A stretch of DNA of 64,000 bases from Trichococcus palustris. Its GTDB lineage: Bacteria > Bacillota > Bacilli > Lactobacillales > Aerococcaceae. The stretch lies in the NCBI RefSeq assembly GCF_900114465.1, contig NZ_FOTD01000011.1:1-64000 (forward strand), written 5' to 3'. A model generated the notes under the pieces. The model was given only the letters and a program-made list of their open reading frames with translations, was not told the DNA's origin and did no database searches. Below, piece by piece: positions 1-10,200 of this stretch. How positions within the stretch are numbered: position 1 is the first letter of the stretch; each line of letters begins with the position of its first letter. The position numbers and the translations under genes were made by a program.

Positions 1-124
1 AAAAACAATGAGGCAGGGACTGCCTTTTGAGCCTACCCATATCCATTCCCTCTGTCTGTAAAGACATACGCAGGCAAGGAAGGAGTTCGTAGGAAGCTCG
101 CGACTTGAGTCGTGAGTAGTTCAC
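1..124 (+). mobile_element. Right end of an IS200/IS605-type element (partial)
   Basis: The stretch contains a terminal hairpin, CTCGCGACTTGAGTCGTGAG at 97-116, directly followed by TAGTTCAC. That layout is what the right ends of IS200/IS605 (tnpB-bearing) elements usually show, and a similar hairpin lies at 21971-21990 beside the complete element of this window. The body of the element, presumably a tnpB gene, would lie upstream of base 1 and cannot be seen. The exact end base is inferred. Confidence 0.55.
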
Positions 125-684
125 AGACGACAATATCCAATTTTTATTATTTTGATTTAGGTGACTGCACAAATGGACCCGCCAATACAAAGGCTAGCCT
201 GTACTGCGACAATCGGTGTGCAATTTGGTTTTTGACAAAATAATAAATGCTGAAATTGTGTCCTTGGAAGATTATCGGCCATGCCCGCACTACTGTCGGT
301 ATCCATATACTTTCACCCCTGTTGATCGTATTATGAAGCGCTTTCTATTTTCAGTATATCCCTTGCCGGCTTTATTATCAATATATAGACCAGGATTTGG
401 GGCATTAGGTTGAAGTACGCCGGAAATGGGAAAACCGATAAGGAACAGCGGCAAATTCTCCTTGTGGAGATGAATGGAAAAATCAAAATAAACTATATTT
501 GATTTTTGTTGATCAAGGAAGTTTTTTCAAGATGAATCGTATCGGATGGAAATATTATTTGAATTTTTTTTAAAAAAGTGCACAATATAACTAAGGATTA
601 TATTATTTTATATTCTAAAATGAGCCCGTATGGCTTGCAGGTTCAGAAAAAATCGTTCGTTTCTGCACAAAGACAGAAAAGGGT
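125..684. other. Intergenic stretch, no gene supported
   Basis: About 560 bases between the insertion sequence end and the phosphate transporter gene. A 65-codon open frame (216-413, +) has no ribosome binding site and no recognisable similarity, so I do not call it. The last 150 bases are very AT-rich (for example 560-620) and probably carry the promoter of the phosphate transporter gene, but no clean -35/-10 pair could be fixed. Confidence 0.4.
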
Positions 685-699
685 GTGGTGGTTTTCAGT

Positions 700-1752
700 A
701 TGACAATTACTTTTAGCGAGTTTTTAGACATGATACTATCCAATCCGCCGTTGCTGATCATAGTGGTGTTGACGCTTGGGGTAGTATTGGTGAATGGCTG
801 GACCGATGCTCCAAATGCCATTGCAACGTGCGTGTCCACGCGCTCGATGAAGGCGGAGAATGCTATCATTATGGCAGCTATCTTCAACTTTTTTGGCGTA
901 TTCGTCATGACAATGGTCAATGCAACGGTTGCGCAGACGATTGCTAATATGGTGGATTTCGGCGGTAGTTCAAGCGATTCCATTGTCGCTCTGTGTGCTG
1001 CGCTCCTTGCGATTGTGATTTGGGCGACGGCGGCATGGTATTTTGGGATTCCGACCAGCGAGAGCCATGCGTTGATTGCCGGCATTTCCGGTGCAGCGAT
1101 TGCCCTGCAAGGCGGGATTGGTGGTATCAATGGCTCCGAGTGGATCAAAGTCATTTATGGGCTGGTGCTTTCCACAGGGCTTGGGTTTGGTTCAGGTTAC
1201 CTTATCGTGAAAGCGGTGACATTTGTTTGTAGAAACATGAAACGGCAAAACACGACAACGTTCTTTAAAAATGGGCAGATTGTTGGCGGGGCAGCGATGG
1301 CATTTATGCACGGCGCACAAGACGGACAAAAATTCATGGGCATTTTCATGCTAGGCATCTTCTTGAGCCAAGGGAACTCGGATGCAACCCATTTTGTCAT
1401 TCCTGTCTGGCTGATGGTGCTCTGTTCCGCTGTCATGGCGCTTGGGACTTCGATCGGCGGCTATAAAATCATTAAGACGGTCGGTATGGATATGGTCAAA
1501 TTGGAAACCTATCAAGGTTTTAGTGCAGATCTGGCCGGTGCCGTCTGCTTGCTGATTGCCTCGCTTCTGGGGTTGCCGGTAAGTACGACCCATACAAAAA
1601 CGACGGCTATCATGGGTGTGGGTGCAGGCAACCGTCTGTCTTCCGTGAACTGGGCAACTGTAAAAGAAATGGTCTGGGCGTGGGTGTTGACTTTTCCGGG
1701 CTGTGGACTCGTTGGTTATGTGATGGCATGGGTTTTCATGAGAATTTTTTAA
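700..1752 (+). CDS. pit: Inorganic phosphate transporter, PiT family
   Basis: A 350-residue integral membrane protein that imports inorganic phosphate by ion symport. Both PiT signature repeats are visible: the N-terminal one contains GWTDAPNAIATCVSTRSM (near residue 30) and the second contains HGAQDGQKFMGIF near the middle, followed by GLPVSTTHTKTTAIMGVGAG close to the C-terminus. About ten hydrophobic segments are present and the length is normal for Firmicute PiT proteins. I take the ATG at 700; the open frame extends to a GTG at 685, but that codon falls inside the G-rich stretch that would serve as ribosome binding site. The DUF47/PhoU-like gene follows after 12 bases, the standard pit operon arrangement. 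Family assignment is secure; the coupling ion cannot be told from sequence. Confidence 0.92.
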   Translation: MTITFSEFLDMILSNPPLLIIVVLTLGVVLVNGWTDAPNAIATCVSTRSMKAENAIIMAAIFNFFGVFVMTMVNATVAQTIANMVDFGGSSSDSIVALCAALLAIVIWATAAWYFGIPTSESHALIAGISGAAIALQGGIGGINGSEWIKVIYGLVLSTGLGFGSGYLIVKAVTFVCRNMKRQNTTTFFKNGQIVGGAAMAFMHGAQDGQKFMGIFMLGIFLSQGNSDATHFVIPVWLMVLCSAVMALGTSIGGYKIIKTVGMDMVKLETYQGFSADLAGAVCLLIASLLGLPVSTTHTKTTAIMGVGAGNRLSSVNWATVKEMVWAWVLTFPGCGLVGYVMAWVFMRIF

Positions 1753-1764
1753 GAGGGGAACTAT

Positions 1765-2394
1765 ATGTTAAAAAAAAAGAAGGATACGCTAAATTATTTT
1801 GATGAATTTATCAAGGTTTCAGAATTAACGATCCAGTCGGCGCAGTTTTTAAAGGAAGCCTTAACGGATTATCGCATCGATGAATTGAACGCAAAAGTGG
1901 ATGAGATGCATGTGATCGAAAATCAAGCCGACCACCAAAAACATGCTTTGATTGCATACCTTTACAGCGACTTTTTGCCACCCATCGGCAGAGAAGATAT
2001 TGTTGCCTTGGCGAACGGTCTGGACAATACGGTTGATCTGATTGAAGACGTCCTGATCCAGATCGAGATGTATCATCTTGAGAATATCACACCGGAAATG
2101 GCGGCGTTCCTGGATTTGGTCGAGAAGTGTGCCCATGATCTCAATCTTGCTTTCAAAGAATTCAAAAACTACAAGAAGTCGAAATTGATCCATGATATCA
2201 TCATTCGGATCAATGAACATGAAAAAGAGGGCGATAAGCTGTACATCCACGCTGTTCGTGAATTATACAAGGAAACAGATGACGTGGTCGGTATCATTGT
2301 CTTAACAAAGATCTACGAAAAATTCGAAAAATGTTGTGACGCTTTTGAAGACATAGCGAATCTTATCGAAGAAGTTGTCTTAAAAAACTCATAA
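1765..2394 (+). CDS. DUF47 / PhoU-like Pit accessory protein
   Basis: A 209-residue, cytoplasmic, all-helical protein of the DUF47 family, distantly related to PhoU. Such proteins are encoded next to PiT transporters and are thought to modulate them. Acidic, PhoU-like stretches are visible, for example the helix with NGLDNTVDLIEDVLIQIEMY near residue 90 and EKFEKCCDAFEDIANLIEEV at the C-terminus. The ATG follows a GAGGGG ribosome binding site, 12 bases after the transporter stop, so the two are co-transcribed. A strong terminator follows directly. There is no sign of truncation. Confidence 0.9.
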   Translation: MLKKKKDTLNYFDEFIKVSELTIQSAQFLKEALTDYRIDELNAKVDEMHVIENQADHQKHALIAYLYSDFLPPIGREDIVALANGLDNTVDLIEDVLIQIEMYHLENITPEMAAFLDLVEKCAHDLNLAFKEFKNYKKSKLIHDIIIRINEHEKEGDKLYIHAVRELYKETDDVVGIIVLTKIYEKFEKCCDAFEDIANLIEEVVLKNS

Positions 2395-2407
2395 AACAAA
2401 GGCTTGG

Positions 2408-2442
2408 GTCATGGATCAGGAAATGGATTCATGGCTTTTTTT
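2408..2442 (+). terminator. Intrinsic terminator after the pit operon
   Basis: GTCATGGATC (2408-2417) can pair with GGATTCATGGC (about 2425-2435) over ten positions with two G-U pairs, followed by seven T residues. Confidence 0.8.
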
Positions 2443-2656
2443 GTCACTCAATAGTGTGAATGACAAAAGGAGCAGTTTGGGGCCGGTTCGATGGGTTTGG
2501 TTAACGCTTACAAATTTAAGGTGGTAAAATGGACATAGCGAGGATAATTGCAAAAAAGGTAGTTGACTCAAGTCAATTCCAAAAATGCTGCGGGCAGAAA
2601 ACGAGTGAATCCAGGGGTAATTGCAAAGAACTTGCGGATAAAGAGGAGGCTTCACC

Positions 2657-3859
2657 ATGAAAAGGGTGCAACAAAAGCGGCGTCTTAAAGGTGCGTTTCT
2701 GGCTTTTATGACTTTATTGCTTCTGTCAGTGACCGTAACGGCGGCGAGGGTGCTGGCAGTCGACGATTCTGATGGCGTCCAGGGTATGCAGACTCTGGGT
2801 AAGGGCGAAACTATCAACGGAGCCGGATTTTTTGCAGGCAATCGCATTGTAATCGATGGTACTGTCGAGGGGACGACATTTGCTTCCGGCTCGGAAGTAC
2901 GGATCGACGGAAACATAAATGGAGACCTGTTTGTCGCCGCTCAAAGCATAACGATAAATGGAGCCGTTACAGGCAATATCTATGTGGCAGGACAGAATCT
3001 GGAACTGGGCGTCCAAAGCGAAGGGGACGTATTCGCAGCAGGACAGAATATAACAATCAGCAAAGATGCTATCATCGGGCGGGACTTCTTTACCGCTGGC
3101 GCCAGCATACTGCAGGAGGGAACGATTAGTCGGGGACTATTTGGCGGCGGATCGGAGATTGTCGTTGACGGTTTGGTTGGCGGGGACGTCAATGTGCAGG
3201 CCGATAAGTTGAAACTGCAGAACAATGCGGTGGTCGAGGGTAAACTTTCGTACGCAAGCGCAAACGAGGCCGTCATTGCTACCGGATCGCAAATCAAGGG
3301 TCTGACGGATTGGAAAAAAATCGAATCCATGACCGCTAAACAAAACAAAATGGAAGCCAACAGACCTTTCAGAATGGTGATGGGCTTTCTGTGGGGTGTT
3401 GCAAGCACATTGCTGATTTGGTTCTTGGTCAAGATATGGAGACCGAATTTTTGGATAAATACGGCCCGGCCGATTGCCGAGCTGCCGCTTAAGACCTTGG
3501 GTGTCGGCTTCTTGACGCTTGTCGTGACGCCGCTTTTGATCATTCTGGCGATGATTACCGTCATCGGCATACCATTAGGGATACTGATGGGGGTTGTCTA
3601 TTGGGTGGCCATGTACCTTTCAAAGATCATTGTCGCAGTGTTCATCGGTCAATGGCTGGCGAAACGCTTCAAATGGCCAGAACTGCACAAAGGTGTCTGG
3701 TATGTGCTGTTGGGGCTTGTCATCCTGGCTCTCTTAAACATGATTCCATTTGTGAATTTCATCGTCGGATTGCTGACGGTCGTGGCCGGATTGGGTTCGT
3801 TGATTCTTGCCCATTACAAGGCGCCCACTGAAAACGCTCCGGCACCTCCAAATCCTTAA
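2657..3859 (+). CDS. Bactofilin-like (polymer-forming) membrane protein
   Basis: A 400-residue protein. A signal peptide or N-terminal anchor covers about residues 10-35. Residues 50-210 are a run of short glycine- and valine-rich repeats of the type IDGNINGDLFVAAQSITING, typical of the right-handed beta-helix of bactofilins (polymer-forming cytoskeletal domain). The C-terminal 170 residues hold about four hydrophobic segments, for example a segment containing VVTPLLIILAMITVIGIPLG, ending in a short proline-rich tail. This combination of an extracytoplasmic beta-helix with membrane segments is widespread in Firmicutes but has no settled function; a role in envelope organisation is a guess. 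The start is the ATG preceded by AAAGAGGAGG. It stands alone between terminators. Confidence 0.8.
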   Translation: MKRVQQKRRLKGAFLAFMTLLLLSVTVTAARVLAVDDSDGVQGMQTLGKGETINGAGFFAGNRIVIDGTVEGTTFASGSEVRIDGNINGDLFVAAQSITINGAVTGNIYVAGQNLELGVQSEGDVFAAGQNITISKDAIIGRDFFTAGASILQEGTISRGLFGGGSEIVVDGLVGGDVNVQADKLKLQNNAVVEGKLSYASANEAVIATGSQIKGLTDWKKIESMTAKQNKMEANRPFRMVMGFLWGVASTLLIWFLVKIWRPNFWINTARPIAELPLKTLGVGFLTLVVTPLLIILAMITVIGIPLGILMGVVYWVAMYLSKIIVAVFIGQWLAKRFKWPELHKGVWYVLLGLVILALLNMIPFVNFIVGLLTVVAGLGSLILAHYKAPTENAPAPPNP

Positions 3860-3910
3860 AAATATTCCTTTGAGATTGTAATTTTTCGGAAAATAACTGT
3901 AGATAGAAAA

Positions 3911-3973
3911 TCCGGGTAAAGAGAGGTCTGAAATGAAATATTCAGACATCTTTCACCCGGGAAATTTATTTTT
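3911..3973 (+). terminator. Long inverted repeat / terminator
   Basis: CCGGGTAAAGA pairs with TCTTTCACCCGG, with an inner TCTGAA/TTCAGA stem, in 3912-3961, followed by AAATTTATTTTT. It closes the bactofilin-like gene. Confidence 0.75.
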
Positions 3974-4119
3974 CACGATTCAGTCGAACCCGCGAGCAAT
4001 GCTTGCTTTCATTGCCGCTGTGCTATTCTGGGTTTAAGAGAAGTGGGAATAGGGGTCAGCTGATTTGGAAAAACTGATTTCAATTTACAATTTACAGAAT
4101 AAGCGAGGTGAGATTACTC

Positions 4120-5376
4120 ATGACTGCGGAAATTGGTGTGTTGAATGCAAATGGTCTGGTTTTGGCCGCCGATTCGGCTTTGACGATGGGGAATATCGAG
4201 AACTTTAAAATATTCAATTCCGGTAACAAGATCTTTACGTTAGGATCAAATCACTCCGTTGGCATCATGATCTTTGGCAACATCGATTTTATGGGCATCC
4301 CTTGGGAAATCATCGTCAAAGGGTTTAAAAATAAAATTGGCGATAAATCGTTGGATGAGGTCCAGGATTATTGTACGGAATTTTTCAATTATGTGGCAAA
4401 TATGGATGAAATCTATTCCCCCATTCAGAGTGAAATATTGATATTGGGTTATGCTGAAAGCTTAAAAAGCATATTGGAGAACACGACCTATGAAATGACG
4501 TCCGAAAAATTTAATCTGGAAGATTATCAAAATGCCGTTCAGAGTAAAATACCCGGATTATTAAAGGAAAGCGAAAAGCTAAAGAGCATCACTAAGAAAA
4601 TTACGGTGAAAGCATTCACGGATGCCTACGGTTCTAAGATCGACGTTGTTTTTCAAGAGTTGTTCGACACCATTTTTTTAGGGACGGACATATATAACAA
4701 GATTAAGTTGAGTCTGTATAAAATCATAAGGAATTATTTTTATAGCGACAGCTATTTTCCTGAAATCTATACGGGCCTAGTCATAGCCGGTTTTGGGGAG
4801 CACGAAATCTTCCCCAGTTTATACCAATTTGACATAGCCGGTGTTGTCGACAGGATCATCAAAAAAAGATTGAATGTGATGTCCGTTGTTTCCAATGAGG
4901 ACGTAGAGGGGAAATGCTCATCGGCGATTGTCCCTTTTGCGCAACAGGATATGGTCCATCTGCTCATAAACGGGATATCTCCCGATCTCCAAGATGATTT
5001 AGCGGAGATTTTAAAAGTCAGTTTCGACACCTTCATAAAGGAAGTGTCGACCAAGCAGCTTGTTAAAAAATCCAAGATTGATGAGATCAATAAAATCAGA
5101 TCAGATGTTGAAGCATCGATCTTCGATGCCTTCGATGACGTGAAAAAACAGCGCTATACGGAACCTGTATTGATGATCATCGATTCAATGCCAAAAGAAG
5201 AACTGGCCACACTGGCAGAAACGCTTGTGAATATGACAGCCTTCAAAAGGAGGATTTCCTTGTCGGTGGAAACGGTCGGCGGGCCGGTTGATGTGCTGTT
5301 GATCACAAAAGGTGACGGTCCCGTCTGGGTAAAACGGAAGCATTATTTCGATCCGGATATCAATAGAAAGGATTGA
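4120..5376 (+). CDS. Predicted Ntn-hydrolase with proteasome-type N-terminus
   Basis: A 418-residue soluble protein that standard annotation would probably leave hypothetical. The start is the ATG at 4120 behind GCGAGGTGA; the upstream GTG at 4108 lies in that ribosome binding site. After removal of the initiator Met the chain begins TAEIGVLNANGLVLAADSAL, which fits proteasome beta subunits and HslV: Thr at position 1, the LAADS motif with Asp exactly at 17, and a Lys at 36 (GNKIF; Lys33 in HslV). Further on, AGFGEHEIFPSLYQFDIAG (near residue 225) resembles the proteasome strand motif for an acidic turn, Gly-Pro, Leu-Tyr and Gly. The roughly 150 residues between look helical and would be an insertion. 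I infer a self-processing or Met-aminopeptidase-exposed Thr hydrolase; the substrate is unknown. The gene stands alone. Confidence 0.6.
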   Translation: MTAEIGVLNANGLVLAADSALTMGNIENFKIFNSGNKIFTLGSNHSVGIMIFGNIDFMGIPWEIIVKGFKNKIGDKSLDEVQDYCTEFFNYVANMDEIYSPIQSEILILGYAESLKSILENTTYEMTSEKFNLEDYQNAVQSKIPGLLKESEKLKSITKKITVKAFTDAYGSKIDVVFQELFDTIFLGTDIYNKIKLSLYKIIRNYFYSDSYFPEIYTGLVIAGFGEHEIFPSLYQFDIAGVVDRIIKKRLNVMSVVSNEDVEGKCSSAIVPFAQQDMVHLLINGISPDLQDDLAEILKVSFDTFIKEVSTKQLVKKSKIDEINKIRSDVEASIFDAFDDVKKQRYTEPVLMIIDSMPKEELATLAETLVNMTAFKRRISLSVETVGGPVDVLLITKGDGPVWVKRKHYFDPDINRKD

Positions 5377-5518
5377 AATCCCACTTGAACAGAAAACCCC
5401 AAAATAAAAACGCACTTTTTCGGTACTCCTTTTAAGCAACTAGTCGGTAGGCTTGCTGGTTAGTTTTGCAGGGAACTGCTATTCGAAAGTAATGGCGGAA
5501 AGTTGAGGCGGGGGGAGA

Positions 5519-6862
5519 ATGGCGAATGGAAACAACGGATTGAAAAAGGAAATCGGGATTTTTGATGGAATCAGCATTATCGGTGGAATCATGCTGGGCT
5601 CGAGTATTTTTTATCTGGGCTCCTATGTATTGATCAGGACGGACATGAATTTTGGATTAGCGATTTTAGCTTGGATAGCCGGTGGCCTTATTTCGCTGTT
5701 GTGCGGACTATGCTATGCGGAGCTGGGTGCAAGTGATCCAAGAGCCGGGGGGATTACAGTCTACCTGTCCACTGCATACAGCCCGATCGTCGGTTTTTTG
5801 TATGGGTTTAATCTGTTCCTGTTGGCTGGTCCAGGCTCCATCGCTGCGGTGGCATTAGTTTTAGCGTCGGTTATACAACAAATTGTGCCGTTCGGAGATT
5901 TTGGAATGAAAAGCGTTGCGGTTTTATCCATCCTAGGACTGAGCATTGTTAATTATCGTGGAGCTGAACTAGGGACGCTTGTTCAAAACCTGTCCATGAT
6001 CGGGAAGATAATTCCGATCATACTCATCTTGGTGGTCGGTTTGATAAAGGGGGGAAATGTGCCGGATTTGTCCATCCCTTTTGGAACAGCAGGGTATGAT
6101 CTAGGGAGTATCATCAACATGGTAGCAGTCGCTGTCGTCGTGACACTTTGGGCCTATGAAGGCTGGGCGAATTTGAACAGTTTGGCCGAAGAAATGAAAA
6201 ATCCCAAACGCACTTTGCCGGCAGCCATCATTATTTCGATTGGGTCGATCACGCTGTTGTATGTACTGTTTAACTATTCCATATTACGCGTGCTTTCTTA
6301 TGAAGAAATTCACACGATGTTACAAGCGGGGGATTTCTATTTAGGTACAGCGGCGGCAATGAAAACAATGGGGAATTTTGGTGGCCGGCTTGTGTCGCTA
6401 ACGATGATCGTCGCGCTATTGGGTTCGCTGAACGGCTGCATCTTAGCTTTCCCCAGAAATTATTACGCAATGAGCATGGAAGGCCATTTCTTTGCCAGCT
6501 TCAAAAAATTGCATCCCAAATATGCTGTGCCGCATTATGCCATCATGGCACAAGCGGGCATTTCGGTAGTGCTCGTATTCATCCAAGAATTGCCTCAACT
6601 GATAGCACTCGTTGTCTTTTCGAGTATGCTGTTCAATATATTGACCACCTTTGCGGTGCTGCGGTACCGCAAAAAGTTTCCGGAGCTGGAAAGGCCGTAT
6701 AAAGTAAAGGGGTATCCTTTCACTGTTGTCATGATCACGGCTTTATTTGTTGGGCTGACGGTAAATACACTAAGAGAAGATCCCGTTACCTCGCTAATCG
6801 GGGTTTGTGTGCCCCTCCTAGGAGTGGGTTTCTATTATTACTTTGATAGAAGAAAAAATTGA
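5519..6862 (+). CDS. APC-superfamily amino acid permease
   Basis: A 447-residue protein with about twelve hydrophobic segments. The first shows the APC pattern with a glycine-rich unwound helix, IGGIMLGSSIFYLGSYVL, and helix six carries the conserved LWAYEGWANLNSLAEEMKNP motif. The overall shape is like the L-amino acid transporter (LAT) branch, which exchanges or imports neutral amino acids; the exact substrate cannot be inferred. The ATG is preceded very closely by GGCGGGGGGAG, an unusually G-rich and tight ribosome binding site. It is monocistronic, closed by the terminator at 6888-6949. Confidence 0.85.
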   Translation: MANGNNGLKKEIGIFDGISIIGGIMLGSSIFYLGSYVLIRTDMNFGLAILAWIAGGLISLLCGLCYAELGASDPRAGGITVYLSTAYSPIVGFLYGFNLFLLAGPGSIAAVALVLASVIQQIVPFGDFGMKSVAVLSILGLSIVNYRGAELGTLVQNLSMIGKIIPIILILVVGLIKGGNVPDLSIPFGTAGYDLGSIINMVAVAVVVTLWAYEGWANLNSLAEEMKNPKRTLPAAIIISIGSITLLYVLFNYSILRVLSYEEIHTMLQAGDFYLGTAAAMKTMGNFGGRLVSLTMIVALLGSLNGCILAFPRNYYAMSMEGHFFASFKKLHPKYAVPHYAIMAQAGISVVLVFIQELPQLIALVVFSSMLFNILTTFAVLRYRKKFPELERPYKVKGYPFTVVMITALFVGLTVNTLREDPVTSLIGVCVPLLGVGFYYYFDRRKN

Positions 6863-6887
6863 AACGATCGGCGCTAACTTTGTACCG

Positions 6888-6949
6888 AAAAAGACAGAAG
6901 AGCAAATGAGGCTGACTACAGCTCATTATTGCCGTTCTGTCTTTTTTAT
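6888..6949 (+). terminator. Intrinsic terminator after the APC permease
   Basis: AAAAAGACAGAA pairs with TTCTGTCTTTTTT around an inner ATGAG/CTCAT stem, giving a T-rich 3' side. Confidence 0.8.
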
Positions 6950-6988
6950 ATACCGACTGTTGTCAGGTACGATCTTTAAAGGAAACTA

Positions 6989-7023
6989 TTGCTCTATCGA
7001 TTCGCTTACTTTTTTGATATAAT
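6989..7023 (+). promoter_or_regulatory. Candidate nifJ promoter and long leader
   Basis: A consensus -10 hexamer TATAAT stands at 7018-7023. No good -35 is found at 17 bases (TTGCTC at 6989 is too far), so an activator could be involved. The transcript would carry a leader of about 185 bases before the nifJ start, long enough to hold regulation, but I see no recognisable riboswitch in 7030-7214. Confidence 0.4.
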
Positions 7024-7214
7024 GAACGAGTGAATCACCTATGCATACTGTTAAAAGGTGAATTTGGCGAAGGATTCGTGGAGATTTAAAAGAGCAGATA
7101 CACTCGAGTTTTGGTAGTGCATTTCTAAGGTCAGGGCTGAAGCTGTTTTTTTGGAATTACATTCCGGGCTTAATGAAACTGGAAAAATTTATGATTTGAG
7201 AGAAGGAATTTTTT

Positions 7215-10200
7215 ATGTCAAAAGAAAAAAGATATTTGACTGTTGATGGAAATACCGCAGCAGCCTACACTTCCTATGCTTTTACGGAAGTCTCAGGTAT
7301 CTATCCCATTACGCCTTCTTCACCCATGGCGGATGCGGTTGACCATTGGGCACAAGAAGGACGCAACAATATATTCGGGCAAACCGTAAAAGTCACGCAG
7401 ATGCAATCCGAAGCCGGGGCAGCCGGCACGGTGCACGGGGCTTTGCAGGCGGGAGCTTTGGCTTGTTCCTATACCTCTTCGCAAGGGTTGTTGTTGATGA
7501 TTCCCGATATGTATAAGATGGCGGGCGAGTTATTGCCGGCGGTTGTCCATGTTGCGGCCCGGGCGGTCGGCAGCCATGCGCTTTCGATTTTCGGCGACCA
7601 TTCGGACGTGATGGCATGCAGACAAACCGGTTTTGCGATGCTGTCATCAGCCAGTGTCCAAGAGGCAACGGATATGGCTGCAGTGGCGCATTTAGCCGCC
7701 ATCAAAGGGCGCATACCTTTTATGCATTTCTTCGATGGCTTCCGCACTTCCCATGAAATTCAAAAGATTGAAGTGCAGGACTATGAGGATTATGCAAAAT
7801 TGCTTGACCGCGATGCCTTGAAAGCTTTCCGGGACCGCAGTTTAAGCCCGAACCACCCGACGATGCGCGGCTCGGCACAGAATCCGGACATCTTTTTCCA
7901 AGGACGCGAAGCTTCCAACAGCTACTACAATGCCATCCCGGAAATTGTCGAAAATTACATGCTAGAAATCAATGAGCTCACGGGCCGCGACTACCATTTG
8001 TTCAATTATTATGGGGCGCCGGATGCCGACAAAGCGATCATTTGCATGGGTTCCGTCTATGATACGGCTTGTGAAGTAGCGGACTATCTGAACAGCCATG
8101 GCGAAAAGGTTGGCGTATTGAACGTCCATCTCTACCGTCCATTCAGCATGGGGCATTTCTTGAAGGCATTGCCTGAAACGGTTAAAAAAATAGCCGTCCT
8201 TGACCGCACCAAAGAATGCGGTTCAATCGGAGAGCCTTTGTTCCTGGATGTCGTGGCTGCATTCAATCAAGTGAAGGATCGCCCGAGCATCATCGGGGGA
8301 CGTTACGGATTGGGCTCAAAAGATACGACACCAAACCAGATCCGTGCCGTCTTCAAAAACTTGGATAAGGAAGAACCGCAGCATCCCTTTACGATCGGCA
8401 TCAACGATGACGTCACGCACCTGTCGCTGGCGATCGAAGAGAAAATCGATGTCCGTCCAGAGGGTACCTTCGAGGCGCAATTCTGGGGCTTCGGTTCAGA
8501 CGGAACAGTCGGGGCAAATAAAAACTCGATCAAAATCATCGGCGACCATACCGATTTGCACGTGCAGGCCTATTTCTCCTATGACTCGAAAAAATCGGGC
8601 GGGGTGACCATCTCGAATCTGCGTTTCGGTAAAGAAGAGATCCATGAACCCTATTTGATTGAGCAAGCGGATTTCGTTGCCTGTCATAACCAAGCGTACG
8701 TCAAAAAGTACGATATGGTGAAGACATTGAAACCCGGCGGCTCGTTCCTGTTGAACACAAACTGGCCCGTCGAAGACTTGGACTCGCGTCTGCCTGCGAA
8801 AATGAAACGCTACATCGCGGATAACGACATCAACTTCTATGTCATCGATGCGATCAACGCCGGCAAAGAGATCGGCTTGGGCGGAAGGATCAACACGATT
8901 TGCCAAGCGGCCTTCTTCAAGATTCTGCCGATCATCCCCTTGGAAGAAGCCGTTCAGCATATGAAAGACGCTGCCAAAAAATCGTATGGACATAAAGGCG
9001 AAAAAATCGTCTTGATGAACGAAAAAGCGATCGAGGCCGGTGTCGAAAGAGTTCAGAAAATCGCAGTTCCGGAAAATTGGAAAGACGCTCAGGATGAACC
9101 GCAGCCAATCAAGGATGAGCCTGACTTCGTCAAAAATATCGCTGATATGATGAACCGCATGGAAGGGGATCAATTACCGGTCAGCGCCTTCTTGGATCGC
9201 GCCGATGGCACCTTCCCGCAAGGAACAACGCAATTCGAGAAACGTGAAATCGCCGTTCAGATTCCGATCTGGAATCCGGAAGAGTGCATCCAATGCAACC
9301 AATGCTCGTTTGTTTGCCCACATGCAGCCATTCGTCCGTTCCTGGTGACGGAAGAAGAGGCCGCAAATGCTCCGGAAGGGATGGGATTTATCGACGGGAT
9401 GCGTCCGTATAAAGATTCCAAGTATCGTATCCAAGTGTCGGCGGCCGATTGCACAGGCTGCGGTATTTGCGTCTTGACCTGTCCGGCGCGCAAAAAAGCG
9501 ATCGAAATGCGGAACCGCGAAGATCATTTGGAAGAAAACGAAAACTGGGATTACATGATCCGTTTGCCGCATAAGGAAAATCCTGTAGGAACGAACACGG
9601 TGAAAGGCAGCCAGTTCGAACAACCTTTGTTTGAATTCTCCGGTGCTTGTGCCGGATGCGGCGAGACACCTTACATCAAATTAGCGACGCAAGTGGTTGG
9701 CGACCGCATGCAGATCGCCAATGCGACGGGCTGCACGTCCATCTATGGCGGATCGGCGCCTTCAGCGCCTTACACAACCAATGACAAGGGCTTTGGGCCT
9801 TCATGGGCTAACTCGCTTTTGGAGGATAATGCCGAATTTGGCTTCGGGATGCATCATGCAACCAAGCAACTGCGTGAAAGAACGCTCGGCTTGGCGCTTC
9901 AATTATTGAAACAAGAGATCGATGAAGACTTGAGAGTGCCTACGCAGGCTTGGGTCGACGGATTCAACGAAAAACGCGGCGCCCGCAATCTGGCGGCGGC
10001 GTTCAGCGAAGCATTGGAGGCTGTGCAAACAGCCGACCAAAACGTACAAAATTTGGTCAGCGATATCCTGCAATACAAAGACTATCTGATGAAACGTTCC
10101 ACTTGGATGTTCGGTGGCGATGGTTGGGCCTACGATATCGACTTCGGCGGCATCGACCATGTGTTGGCGAGCGGAGAAGATATCAATATCCTTGTGCTCG

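Noticed and set aside
216-413. 65-codon open frame on the plus strand near the window start
   Set aside because: No ribosome binding site, no recognisable domain, and it lies in a gene-poor stretch next to an insertion sequence end.
4060-4091. Promoter TTGGAA / TACAAT before the Ntn-like gene
   Set aside because: The spacing is only 15 bases and no other supporting signal was found.
8496-9173. Long minus-strand frames inside nifJ, such as 225 codons at 8496-9173
   Set aside because: Mirror frames caused by the strong codon bias of nifJ; no start signals and no family features.
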